A stretch of DNA of 64,000 nt, from contig JAJGOT010000594.1 of NCBI GenBank assembly GCA_022457155.1, positions 417,728-481,727 on the forward strand. The letters are read 5' to 3'. The position numbers and the translations under genes are program-made. Source of the DNA: Cladopsammia gracilis (lineage: Eukaryota > Cnidaria > Anthozoa > Scleractinia > Dendrophylliidae). Shown here piece after piece: positions 11,759 through 22,800 of the stretch (the stretch's first letter is position 1; each line of letters starts with the position of its first letter). The notes below the pieces were generated by a model. That model did not search any database. It was not told the origin of the DNA and worked only from the letters and a program-made list of their open reading frames with translations.

Positions 11759-12064
11759 TCAGACGGTAAATATTTCTGCATTTTTCACTGACGCGTGTTC
11801 TTCCATTTTTGAACGTCGTGAATCCAGGCACACAACAAGCGTTAACCCCATAGTAGCCAAGGCAAACAACAGAAAGATAAAGCCAGTTCCTATTAAAACG
11901 CGAGAAAGGTCCTCGTCGACTTTCACGCAATAAGGCCTTTCCACGAGATCCTCTTTTGAGTTTAATAACAATGAGCAGCGAAATCCAACGTTTAAAAATA
12001 TAAAACCTGGAGCTAAAAATAGCAGGGATGCTAACGCTAGGCCACAAACTGCTAAGTTTACCAT
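11759..12064 (-). CDS. Small two-transmembrane protein, paralogue of 3271-3570
   Basis: Function is unknown. From the ATG at 12064 the product has 101 residues. It begins with a hydrophobic segment (about residues 2-26, containing CGLALASLLF and a Pro-Gly-Phe-Ile-Phe motif). A loop follows with cysteines at the start and before a VKVDEDL stretch. Then comes a second hydrophobic segment (about 58-82, with GTGFIFLLF) and a polar tail. The frame is open 38 codons further upstream to a TGA, without an ATG but with residual similarity to the upstream part of the 3.3-kb paralogue (LNFTW versus LNWSA), so a spliced 5' exon is possible. Two diverged copies with the same architecture argue that this is coding. 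Family not recognised. Confidence 0.5.
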   Translation of the reverse strand: MVNLAVCGLALASLLFLAPGFIFLNVGFRCSLLLNSKEDLVERPYCVKVDEDLSRVLIGTGFIFLLFALATMGLTLVVCLDSRRSKMEEHASVKNAEIFTV

Positions 12065-12128
12065 GCAGACTGTTTGTGATATGCGTTTGTTAAAGAGATG
12101 ATGTTCCAATTTCACGCACCACGTAAAG

Positions 12129-12342
12129 TTCAATTCGCGAAATGCGCGTTCAATGCAAACGTTTATCGCGACAAACAATCATCTGTCGTCCTTTTACGTA
12201 AGACAAGGAGCTCAAAACTGTTCTGAATGTGAATTTGAATTCGCGAAACGCGCGTTATAAATGCGAGCCTTTATCGCGACAAACATTCATCCACTGTCCT
12301 TTTGCGCGAGACAAGCAGCTCAACTGATGTGAATGTGATTTT
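12129..12342. repeat. Tandem duplication of about 107 bp upstream of the two-TM gene
   Basis: 12129-12235 and 12236-12342 share aattcgcgaa, ttatcgcgacaaaca, gagacaag or agacaagg, and ctcaactg-like words in the same order. The first copy overlaps the open frame upstream of the ATG at 12064, so the duplication touches the 5' region of that gene. Confidence 0.7.
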
Positions 12343-14560
12343 TTTCTGGCGCTATTCACCGTGTTGAGCTTGCATGTATCTTTTCAATTATTCACTTGTC
12401 CGTTGTGCTGTAACGTTGCCAAGTCATCAGTGATTTCACAAAACCAGCGCGTACAGGTACGGCATACGTTTTTTTCCAACTCTCGATAATGAACCAAAAC
12501 AACTTTGTGGGTGACAATGGAGATATCTTTGTCGTTGTGTGTTATAAGGAAGTTAAAAAACGCCAAAACGCAATTGATTACACGGAATACAGAGTTTGCG
12601 ACGTCCGGGGCGGTCTCTAGCTCACGGTGAAATGATTAAAATGTAAAATAAAAATTGCTGTCAAGGTTGCCTTAATTCTGTACTATTTGAAGAAGACTGG
12701 ATGACGATAAATCCCTCGCCTCGGGGGCGTCAGTGACATACATCATGGCTTGCTTCAGGCCAACCGATTTCTCCGCTGAGAACAAGAGGGGCTGACGTTC
12801 TTTCTGCCGACAGTAATATATGTAGACTGAGCCTTAATAAAATCGAAATTAAATTGCCGCAAGCGAGAACTAATTCAAAATAACTTTGCGGTTCATTAAT
12901 TTCTCATTCACTTTCAATGGACTTAGAAGATCCCTCAATTTTAAAGTACCTCCTAAAAACAAACCGTTCACTTTGGCGCGTCGCACATCTGTTTACATCT
13001 AAAATAATTGCATTTCCGAATGCAAATCGCTTTTTTTTCTGGCAGTCGAGAGTGTGTTTAAGAGCCCAAATCTTATTCGTGTCTCCATGAGTGATTCGCT
13101 ATTCTTTATATTGACGACAAAGTGATATATTTTGCCGACATATTGCGAAGTTACATATTATTTACTGAATATGTAATCAAATTGACGGTTGATTATTTCA
13201 ATGCCGGGCATCGGAAGCGTTACAGAACAGCTGGGCTAAATCGGATTCATTCTATATTTTTAATTGTTAATAACAAAATTGCCACTTCACATGAAATAAA
13301 ATGAATGTACGCTGTAATATTTGAAGATGTTCTAAGGTGACATCCAATCACAACCTTTATTATATAGATTTATAAAATACTGATTTAATTTCCTCTTTAT
13401 TTGATTCACCACCCAGATCGACTCTGGGAAAACTGAGCCTCTCCTCGTAAATGCGGTTCAGTAACTCCTTTCGAATACAAAGTGGTTCTAATTTTGAGTC
13501 TGCACTGCGGATGAAATCCCACAATATGACCATAGAGGGCTTCGCACTTCATTGGGGGATTATCACGGGTAATTAAATACGGCAATCATGCCGTCTGGCA
13601 AATACAGTGTTTGTATGTGAATCCAGTGTTAAATAAATACAGTAAAATTTAAAGTTTCTAATATTTGTGAAGGGATTGAAAACTTAATACTAAAAAGAAA
13701 ACGTATCCTAGAGCAAACCCGTCAATGGCAACTAAAATTAAAATGATTGATTAACTTTACCTTGTCCCCGCAGGAGACCTGTATGAATAACCCTGTTTCA
13801 AAGCAACCTGACTTCTTTTGAAATAAATGAAAATAAGGGTAAATGAAAGGCTTGTCCATACTCAATTTAGAAAATATGTGAACTTACGAAGAGGTATTTT
13901 GAAATTGACTGAAGGAAATATAAGAAATTGAAATTCACGATTTTTACAAGACATGTATGGCAGGCCACCACGCACTTCCCACCACTGTCATACAGATTTC
14001 TTTGTATAAATCGCAATTTTTGACTTTTTATGTTTAAATTTAGTACGGGGAATCTATTTATAGATCCTGTTTTCCCGTTCAATTAATATTTTTCAGTTGT
14101 TGAAAACATGACGCTGTTTCGAAAAGGCCTATTGACATTAACTTCATTAACTGAAGTGTATTTCATTAAAGCAGATTCTATTTTTGGTTTTGACTTTTCA
14201 TGTGGCGAAAGCATCATTTCGTTGCGACTACGACAAAAGAAAAATTCTAAGAGAACAGATCCCCCATATATGGGCCTCCTCCAATGGCAAAAAACCCTCC
14301 AGCAATAACAAGAGCTATATTATAAATGATATATATCTGATCTCTGTGGAATACCGAGACTATGCGTTAATTCATAGGAGCAAGAATGCAAATACAAATA
14401 ACTCGGTTAACAGCATAAGTGAAAGGTTATAATTGTCATGTTGCACGGCGTTCTGTTTTCTTAGAAAAATTAAATAACTGAAGCAAAGGACCGCGAACGA
14501 AAATGCTGCCGGTAGTGTACGTAGGATCTGTAACAGATCTAGTCAGCCAAAAATAGAGAT
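12343..14560. other. Intergenic stretch, no gene seen
   Basis: AT-rich DNA with stop codons in all frames and only short ORFs. No recognisable repeats beyond low-complexity patches. Confidence 0.4.
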
Positions 14561-14822
14561 ACAATCAAAGTATAGAGCAAGGCTGATACTCCGTAGAACA
14601 TTTAACGCGACAACGACATGATAGAGCCCAAACTGAAAGCCAAAATGCAACCGTGGACGCGCTAGTTTTTCTATCTTTTTGCTGCTACACCGTGCTGACG
14701 AGACCCAACCAGGTCGAAACAGCTGTCCACGGTTGCATTTTGGCTTTCAGTTTGGGTTCTATCATGTCGTTGTCGCGTTAAATGTTCTACGTAGTATCAG
14801 TCTTGCTCTATACTTTGATTGT
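14561..14822. mobile_element. Inverted repeat with arms of about 97 bp
   Basis: 14561-14657 is the near-perfect inverse complement of 14725-14822 (about 67 bp between). The arms share caatcaaagtatagagcaag and gccaaaatgcaaccgtgga. The spacer contains gacgagacccaaccaggtcg, which resembles the short hairpins at PLE ends, but I cannot prove that origin. Confidence 0.8.
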
Positions 14823-16412
14823 TTTCTTAGACCATTTTCTCTTGCCTTGGGGCAAATTCGAACTTCTGTAAGTATCACTTCACGGCACGCTAACCGGCAA
14901 TTTAGAGGGGCTGGTGGTAGGGTGGGCGTACAACAACGGAAGAGTTTCCGGCCAGTATCTTTTTTTGTGAATAATGAGGCGAAATACAGTGAAATACATT
15001 ATCAAGTTAAGGTGGGAGCAATGCGCTCCAAAAATAACTGAAAAGATAGGTCAAAATTCAAGCCAGATTATTCACATCGGAGGAAGCAAATTAAGTTACA
15101 TTTACTTTTGTTCCTTTGATATAACAGATCTTTAAACAGATCCCGTGTGACAATATGGCTGATTTAATTATCAAGAATATTCCTTGTAGTCTAGACTGCA
15201 AAACAGTCGTTTTTTTCTGCTGGCTCGCTCGCAAAGGCGCAAAGCGCCAGAAGCGTCTGAAGCGTGGATACCCGCGCGAGCCTCCCTCGCTCCAGACGTT
15301 TCGTTCAAAGACCGCGCGCATTCGTATGACCAACGGAATTGCAGTCTACTTGTAGTCAGTTTTCAGGAAATAACTAATCAAGCAAGGCTGACTGTACAAC
15401 TGGGATTATCTTCTTCTTCTTCTTCTTCTTCTTCTTCTTCTTCTTCTTCTTCTTCTTCTTCTTCTTCTTCTTCTTCTTCTTCTTTAAAATGACTACAAGA
15501 AAAACGTTACAATTCAAATCGCCAAGAAACAAAATAATATAAGATTACAATGGAAAGACGTTACATTTTAAAAATATACTATATCCACCAGGATCCGATG
15601 CCTCGCATTGTCCGTTGGCTCTTGCAGATATTTCCAAAGTGTTCAGTTTCAGGAAGCCGACGAGGCCGTAGGCCGAGTCGGCTAAAATTAGGCGATATCA
15701 CGCAAGCTTGAGCGCAATAATGGTTTTATAATTCAACACATTGATAATAAAGCACAGTTTGAAGAAAAAATATCGAGGCCGGTCCGTCATTTTTGTATTC
15801 TCTTGTCAAAATGCGAAATTTACCTTCTTCGTTGGATATACGTCATGTAGACATAGCGTATATCGATAACTTTTTGACAATTGTTGACTTATAAAACATG
15901 ATATACCATATTTGCAAAAGCGTAACAGGCGAATGCTGGAGGAATTACCGTAAATAAACGCTTCGAATGAAACAGGCTAAGAAAATCGCTCTTTTTTAAT
16001 GTCTTTCCCTAAAGTGCATCAATATATGCTTTTTGTAGTCTTCTCCAAATCCTCGACCCTCCTCTTTACCATTCTAACCAACTCTCGTTCCCAGGGTCTC
16101 TCGAAAATGGGAGACCCTGGGAACGAGGTTGACGGTGCGGAACAGACACGCATGCAATCGAGGCGGATGTCATGCCGCTGTCACCAAGTAAACAGCAAAA
16201 CAAGATGGCTGAACAATTCATGGTAGTGAAGTTGGTTGAAGCTGCATTATTACATGGTTTTAAAGTGTAACTGTAAAGATGTTGGTTTGGTGAACACGGA
16301 AAAGTGCATAGACATGTTAAGTTGAGTTTCTGTCGCTCAGAGGTCTTGAGAAGTAAGACAAAAAGGTGTTCAACTCGAAAGACCAAGTATTCCAGACTAA
16401 CGCGTACGTAAC
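14823..16412. other. Upstream intergenic region of the MGTAAS gene, repeats only
   Basis: No coding region is supported. It contains the (TTC)n tract, a snapback at about 15655-15683 (agccgac...gtcggct), and a hairpin at 16091-16123 (cccagggtctc...gagaccctggg). The promoter and 5' UTR of the downstream gene should lie in its last few hundred bases, but no TATA box is obvious. Confidence 0.45.
15409..15484. repeat. (TTC)n microsatellite
   Basis: About 25 uninterrupted TTC units, a purine/pyrimidine mirror tract. Confidence 0.95.
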
Positions 16413-19400
16413 ATGGGAACTGCAGCATCTGCTAACAGGAGAGACTCGGTTTTGATCAGCCCTAGAGCTGAAGCCATGACTAAGCTAAAAGACAATGGGG
16501 TAAGTAAATGAAATTACTTTTTAGTTTTTTTAACAAGCACACAGTTCCCACAGTGAAGTGAGCTACAATTCACTACAGGATAGTCGATTGATAGATTTCA
16601 TCGACAAAACATTACAGAAAAGTACTGCTCGGTAGCTTTCATTTAAATGGTCACACTTTAGGATTTCATCTGCAGACTCAAAATTCAGAACCTTTTTTTA
16701 CCGCATAATAAACAGCAGCACAGGAAAGTACTTCTCAATAGCTTTCATTTTTAAATGGTCACACTTTAGGATTTTATCGGCAGGCTAGACTTAAAAGTCA
16801 GAACCACCTTTTACAGCATAATAAACAGCACCACATCAAAGTACTGCTCAGTAACTTTCATTTGAATGGTCACACTTTAGGATTTCATCCGCAGACTCAA
16901 AAGTTAGAACCACCTTGTACAGCATAATAAAAAGTACCACAGAAAAGTATTGCTCAGTAGCTTTCATTTGAATGGTCACACTTTAGGATTTCATCCGCAG
17001 ACTCAAAAGTCAGAACCACCTTTAACAACATAATAAACAGTACCACAGAAAAGTACAGTGTCAAACTCTGTTAATACGGACACAGAAGGACCACAGAAAC
17101 TGCATCCATGTTAATGAGGTGTCCGTATTAAGCAGGTTCATATGAATGACATACAGTAATTTAAGTGTTTTTTTAAGGGAAAATAAAATATTATACAGTG
17201 GAACCCTTAATATGGACGCCCACTTATAACAGACAGTTTTGTATGTCCCGATGAAACACTCATATATTTTCTCTTGAACTGGGGCATGTCCCTTCGGTGT
17301 CCGTATTAACCAGATTCCACTGTAGTGAATTACACTGTACTACATCTACAGTAACTCCTAAAAAAAATGAAAAAATTATGATTCAAAAGCTCGTACATGT
17401 ACATGTAGTTTTCTTTCAAGAAAACTGATTGTGTATTTCTAGCTATCTGATGTAGCACATTAATTTTGAGAAAATTTTAAAGCTTAGAATTAACTAAATT
17501 GCCCATAATATTTACATGTATTAACAGTAGTTAGATAGATAGTTACACTGTATGAGATTGTCCCATGGAGGGGAAAACTGTCCATTGTCCATAGTAATAA
17601 AAGGGTGTCCGTATTAAAAAGCAGGATTCGATTCTTCTACTCAATAGGTGTATTATTTCAATGGTCACACTTTAGGATTTCATCTTACTGCCTTTAGGTA
17701 CTAATCCAGTTTTGTTGCCTACATGTATTTCAGTGGAGAGGGCAGGTTAACCCTTTAAGCCCTAATACTAAAATTTAAATTCTCATTTCTAGTCCTACAC
17801 ATTTCCTATAGAAGTAGTGGGGAGAAATTGTTTGGATATCAAGAGAACTCATCTTGCGTGATCATCTCCTTGATTCTCATGACCTTTTTGATTGATAAAG
17901 CATTAATATACATATTACAAGGAGAAATTTGATGCTGATCACAGATTAGGGCTTAAAGGGTTAACAGTTCAACATGCCTTCTAAACATGGTCACTAATAC
18001 CTGTTTCAAAAATGTTTTGAAACACAATAATTGTGGTTTCTTGACAGCAACTGATGTTAGACTCTCCAGCCTTGATAGATCTGGCACATGGTACAGTGCG
18101 CTATCGCCACCCAGATGAGAAGAGTGCACAGGACAACAGTAAAGTCAAAACTGGATACTTCTACCATCCTCGCCTGGATGACTTCAGCGAAGGTACAGTG
18201 TGAAGAAAACTGTGTTCCAGCCTGATAGAATTTTGACAGCACTCGCCATTCATGCAAGTTACTTTCAGAAAGCACAAACAAATATTCAATTTCTACTCGC
18301 CCAAGGAGATTTAAATGTACATGTACATGCATGCCTGGGCGAGTATGCAAGTGTTTATTTCCATCCCTGTGTTGTCCTTGCCGTCTAGTGTAAGATTCCT
18401 TATAGCCCTGATTTAAACTCTTTAACTCCCAACTAATTTTCTAGGAAATGTAGTGATGGATGCATCTTGTTTGTAAACATGTACCTACATGTAAAACTAC
18501 TATTTTCAATGTAGATGCTGAAGTGCGACCAGAGGACAGTTTCAAATTCCACTATGTTTTCAAAGGACCAAAAAAGGATGGAAAAGTGAAGCGTCTGTAT
18601 TATGTGTACGGAACACACTTGTCAGCTAAAGATGAAGGCATAAAACAAGAACCGTATAGACCAGTGGGAAAAGGCTACAACTGGCCTGAATCATACAGAA
18701 AAGCTAATAACTTGTACTATGAGCTGACATTCCCAGAGCAAGGTCAGTCCAGTAATACATTGGCACTACCAGTGTCTCAGTGAACCTCGTCCCCACGCTT
18801 TCAAAATGGCAGGGCAAGCATAGAGACCACTGGAAAGGCTGCCAGAATATTCCAAGAATCATGGAGTATTTTGCCTGATGCCTATTGTGTATAGCTGGGG
18901 TTTTTCTCAATACCATGCGCACGGTGATTGGTTGATTCATGATCACATGACATCTAACAAACAAACTGTTTCCCGCCAATTGTCCTAAGCGGGCAACATT
19001 TGCGAAAGCGGGCAACAATTTTGACGTCATAGGGTAACATTGCACTGTTGCCTGCTAGCGCATGTGATCAGTCCGTGACAAAAGGTGGCATGTTTATGAT
19101 GCAATTGATGTTTACCTCGAGTGCTCGGTGCGTTTTTCAAACTGTGTAGATTCTTCAGGAAACAAAATTCACTGTTTCCCTTGGGGCCAGTTATTAAGTG
19201 TTTATTATGGGTGGTAACTGCAGTGAGGATGACAGGTACATGTAACTCAAAGATTGAAAATAAAGAAAGGACAACAGCCATGGGAGACTATCTTGAGTTT
19301 ATGACACCTACTAATTCCTTGTCTAACAGCAACCTGGAATTTTAGCCCTGAATTGGTTAGAACCTTTGGGCTTTCTCCCCCCGGCACCCTCACCTTTTTG

Positions 19401-21952
19401 TAACTAATCAAAAGCTCCTAAGAGTTTAGTGACAAATTGGTTATTGTTATCGTTGGATTCGTGTTGTTCTTGTTATGAAATGCAAAATGAAAACAAAGCA
19501 TTATATCACTAAGTTTACAGCTGATGGAAGGAGCGAGCGAGTGAGTGATTGAATGAGGTAGTGAATTAGCCACCGTTACCATTAACCCATTCATTACGCT
19601 TGCACGTTTTCACGGGTTAAAAATGATGAATTGAAATACTGTATAATTATGAAAAAACAGAATGTTAAAAACTTTACAAATGCCAAGTGTTGAAAAATTT
19701 AACATAAATTATTACCTTGCCATAATTAATATCTTTAAGGGTATGTACATGTAGTAATTGTCTGGACTGGGAGGTCCAAATCTGTTAGTATAAAGCAGTA
19801 TCATTAAAAACACCCCAACATGCTAGACCAATTAAAGTGTACTTTAATAACACATCCACTTTACAGAAGTTTGTATTATCCTTTTCTAAAATAATGTTGC
19901 AGGTGAGGTAGAGGACTTTACAGATTCTGACAGTGTAATGACTGGGGCAGACTCGCCTGAATTGGCTGAGTCCATTCCTGATAAGGAGAACTTGAGGTAA
20001 GTACAGTATAAATTTTCATTCATGAACATAAAGGGGTGTTTCTTGGTGTTGCGGAAGCCATTGTCGGTTAGCTTTCATGTTGTGGTGTGGGTATTGTTCA
20101 GTGTCTTTTGAATCTTTTGTTTTACGTCATTTGGTGATCGCACCATCCGCAACACCAAGAACCTACCACATAAAGGCATTTTTATTGTGCTTGCGCAAGA
20201 TAAGAAGTGCAAACAGAAGTCAAAGGTGTGGGATTAGAGATTACAAGGGGCTCCATGGCTTTGGCTTTGAGATCACAATTTATTATTGTTATTATTATTA
20301 TAATATTATTATTTTGACGGAGGGGGGGGGGGGGGGGGGGGCGGGCGGGCGGTAGGGGATCTGGGACCAGGTCAGGCTGTGCAATTTTTGTGGTTTTTTT
20401 TTTTAATTTTGGGATCAATATTTGCACACAATTTTGGAAAAAAATAAAGGGCTATAAGAGCCATCTCATGGATACTAAACAATGTAAGGTTAAGTCCACA
20501 GATTGGTTTTACAATGTAATTTTCCATACTGAGTTTGAAGTCAAAGAATTGAAGAGTAAGGCAGATTTAAAATGACCAAGACATCTTATTAAGATAAAAA
20601 CTAACGTGACATAAAATTAATATGCATTGTGTGAAACGAGACTGTCTAGTAGACAACTGAATGACATATAATGCACTAAAAAAGTTTACATCTGATTGAT
20701 TAATCGAGTGAAAATTTGCACAATTGTCCCTGTACAGTAATTATATCTTGCTCAAATAATGATTTAAAATGGGACTAGTGATGAAAGATATATCCCATTA
20801 TAATCATTGCAGTTGAGGCCCAGGACATGGCAGTGTACGGGGGGTGACAACTCTAAGAAGGCCTGTTTCGGGAGAAAAACAAAATTCTTCCGGGAATCTG
20901 AAGATTTTGCCGGGAATCGGGAGACTCGAAAATTTTTCGAGGAAACATGAGACAATGTTGTTAAAATTTCGGGAAGTTTGAAATTTTTGCGAGAATGTCT
21001 CCGAAAAAATCGGGAAGATATTCCAAATTTTCGGGACAACTTTCAGTTCCACACAGTATTGCTCAAACAGCGTTTGTTAGAGTTGTCACCCCCCATGCAG
21101 TGTGGCGCTAGGACTTTGAAATCCTTACCTACATCACATCATGTTTAGCTATGACAAGCATCTCCAGCCCTTTTATATGGGGTTCCCTCACAATCACAAT
21201 CATATTTTAATACATCATACCATTTGAGCATGTTCATGAATGAATTTTTTTTTTTTTTTACTTTCTATCTAAGGATTGTCCTGGGAGAAATGGAAACAGT
21301 AGATTCGCTCAAAATGAGGATGTCTTTACGTCTTTTGATACCATCAGTCAATTTTCATATTCTTCATAACAGAAAGGAGCTCAGGTAAAGTGATATGTTT
21401 AATATATATTAAGTAGTAGATAAAATATGAGTGGGAGATCTGTATGGGCATTTACAATGGCAAGCCGAAGGCAAGCCATAATAAATTTGTAAAGTCCATA
21501 CAGATCGAACGCAAATATTTTATTGTACTTGTGAAATGAAACAATGAGTAGAGATATGTATGAAAAGTAAATGAATACTAATTAGCTGAGCAGGTGTTTG
21601 TATCAAAAGTTAATTCTACTGTTTAATCAACATGTAATTCATCAACTCAGTTGATTTGTATTGGGGTTAACAAAGGTATACATGTGACTCAAATACTGCC
21701 TATTTTAGGTCATAACTGTTATGAATTATTAATGAATTTTACAAATAAATATATAATTGTTCTAGTGGTTCAGCGTGTTGGACTTTCAAGCTGAAATTTC
21801 GGTGGTTCAAGCCTGGTCCGAGTCTGCCATTATAGTAATACTCTCCATTGCGTTTTATGTCTTGGTACAGGCCTGAAGATATTGTTGGAGATCTGAGGAC
21901 ACCTGAACAGGGAAACTGGAGAAACTTCCCAGTTATGCTACATTTAACTTAA
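16413..21952 (+). CDS. Putative N-myristoylated protein of unknown function, 248 aa, six exons
   Basis: Exons: 16413-16499, 18048-18192, 18515-18742, 19903-19996, 21274-21384 and 21871-21952. All junctions are GT-AG and the phases agree (0,1,1,2,2), giving 747 nt including TAA. An AATAAA lies at 22063, about 110 bp past the stop. The protein starts MGTAASANRR: Gly2 and Ser6 fit an N-myristoyltransferase site, so membrane association is inferred. The middle (about residues 40-155) is rich in charged and aromatic residues (GYFYHPRLDDF, FKFHYVFKGPKKDGK, YNWPESYRKANNLYYEL). An acidic linker follows (EVEDFTDSDS). The C-terminal part contains SLRLLIPSVNFHILHNRKEL. No transmembrane segment and no catalytic motif is recognised. 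Introns carry a satellite, MITEs and a poly(G) tract. The gene structure is well supported; the function is not known. Confidence 0.85.
16617..17060 (+). repeat. Satellite array, unit about 113 bp (GGTCACACTTTAGGATTTCA subfamily)
   Basis: Four tandem units in intron 1 of the MGTAAS gene, each with agctttcatt, ggtcacactttaggatttca, gactcaaaa-cagaacc, and cataataaacag. An isolated fragment is at about 17655-17690. Related arrays are at 22080-22470 and 37975-38330. Confidence 0.9.
17066..17340. mobile_element. Decayed MITE-like repeats with GTCCGTATTAA motifs
   Basis: Repeated inverted words (ctgttaatacggacac, gtgtccgtattaa, gtggaacccttaatatgg, ccgtattaaccagattccac) form overlapping imperfect inverted repeats. 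Similar words occur near 25733-25790 and 39755-39800. This resembles terminal fragments of Tc1/mariner-type MITEs; the family assignment is an inference. Confidence 0.5.
17747..17964. mobile_element. 218-bp MITE with TTAACCCTTTAAGCCCTAA termini
   Basis: The 19-bp left end (17747-17765) and right end (17946-17964) are perfect inverse complements. It lies in intron 1 of the MGTAAS gene. A second copy is at 32769-32983 in the receptor gene. Confidence 0.9.
18893..19212 (+). repeat. Interspersed repeat of about 450 bp, copy 1 (3' part partly deleted)
   Basis: Shares long blocks with 31699-32132 and 37440-37893: cacatgacatctaacaaaca, aaagcgggcaac, gacgtca-agggtaac, cgtgatcag-ccgtg, and ggaaacaaaattcactgttt. 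It lies in intron 3 of the MGTAAS gene. Confidence 0.8.
20040..20161. mobile_element. 122-bp MITE with 16-bp perfect termini
   Basis: ttcttggtgttgcgga at 20040-20055 and its inverse complement at 20146-20161. It starts only about 43 bp after the exon 4 splice donor of the MGTAAS gene. Confidence 0.8.
20318..20354. repeat. Poly(G)/GGGC tract in intron 4
   Basis: A run of about 19 G is followed by gcgggcgggcgg, so it is G-quadruplex-prone on the + strand. Confidence 0.9.
20839..21094. mobile_element. 256-bp MITE with GGGGGGTGACAACTCTAA termini, hAT-like
   Basis: The left end ggggggtgacaactctaa and the right end ttagagttgtcaccccc are inverse complements. Both flanks carry a GCAGTGT word (left at about 20830, right at about 21097), which could be an 8-bp-class target duplication. 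The interior is repeated cgggaa words. Confidence 0.75.
21437..21512. repeat. Snapback hairpin with GCCGAAGGC centre
   Basis: agatctgtatgg and tttacaa-tggc on the left pair with gccata-tttgtaaa and ccatacagat on the right. The centre is gccgaaggc. It lies in intron 5 of the MGTAAS gene, 52 bp past the exon 5 donor. Confidence 0.65.
21765..21835 (+). mobile_element. tRNA-like SINE head, truncated
   Basis: tctagtggttcagcgtgttg looks like an A box and ggtggttcaagcctgg looks like a B box, with the same spacing as the full SINEs at 22468 and 56219. The body is missing. It lies just before the last exon of the MGTAAS gene. Confidence 0.6.
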
Positions 21953-22079
21953 TCATTTTACTGTAAATAGTGGCTATAAACCACAACTTCAAACTTCAAT
22001 TCCAGTTTGCAAAGTGGTGACTTAACTAACATCACCAGAAGAAAGATTCAACTGTTCTGTAAAATAAAAATGGTTAACA

Positions 22080-22467
22080 GTCTCTAGGATTTCATCATCC
22101 ATAGACTCTTAAGGTGGAGCCCCCTTGTATAGCATAATAAACATAACCAAAGGAAAGTACATATACTGCTCAATAGCTTTCATTTGAATGGTCACACTTC
22201 AGGATTTTATCCACATACTCTAAAGGCGGGGCCACCTTGTACAGCATAATAAACATCACCACAGGAAAGTACATATACTGCTCAATAGCTTTCATTTGAA
22301 TGGTCACACTTCAGGATTTTATCCACATACTCTAATGGCGGGGCCACCTTGTACAGCATAATAAACATAACCATGGGAAAGTACATACCGTAATTATACT
22401 GCTCAGATCAATAGCTTTCATTTGAATGGTCACACTTCAGGATTTCATCCACATACTCTAAAGGTGG
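22080..22467 (+). repeat. Satellite array, TTCAGG subfamily, interrupted by a SINE
   Basis: About three and a half units related to 16617-17060, but with ggtcacacttcaggatt and gcggggccacc variants. The array resumes after the SINE at about 22759-22800. Confidence 0.85.
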
Positions 22468-22758
22468 TGGGCGGCACGGTGGTTTAGTGGTTAGCGCGTC
22501 GGACTTTCAACCTGGTCTCTGGTCTCTGGTCTCTGCCGTCGTGTTGTTTCCTTAGACAAGAAACTTTACTCCACACTGTCTCTCTCCACCAAGGTGTATA
22601 AATGGGTACCGGCGACAAAATGCTGGGGGTAACCCTGCGATGGACTAGCATCCCATCCAGGGGGGAGTAGCAACATTCCTAGTTGCTTCATGCTACGGAA
22701 ACCGGGTTGAGCTCCGGCCGTGTGGGCCATCTTGGCCCGAGTGCGACTTTACCTACCT
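22468..22758 (+). mobile_element. tRNA-derived SINE, copy 1, with 14-bp target duplication
   Basis: Starts tgggcggcacggtgg and has an A-box-like tggtttagtggttag, but the B-box segment present in the 56.2-kb copy is replaced by repeated tctctgg units. The same body follows (gacaaaatgctggg, ccatccaggggggagtag). Perfect 14-bp direct repeats tactctaaaggtgg flank it at 22454-22467 and 22759-22772. With its B box lost, it is probably not transcribed by Pol III. Confidence 0.9.
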
Positions 22759-22800
22759 TACTCTAAAGGTGGAGCCACCTTGTACAGCATAATAAGCACC

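Noticed and set aside
11613..12047. 144-codon minus-strand ORF
   Set aside because: It overlaps the two-TM gene in another frame and lacks its conserved pattern; a shadow frame.
12744..12798. ATGGCTTGCTTC short frame
   Set aside because: Only about 17 codons before a stop; no donor site.
15091..15355. Overlapping basic ORFs on both strands
   Set aside because: The sequence looks like a dispersed GC-rich repeat; neither strand gives a known protein.
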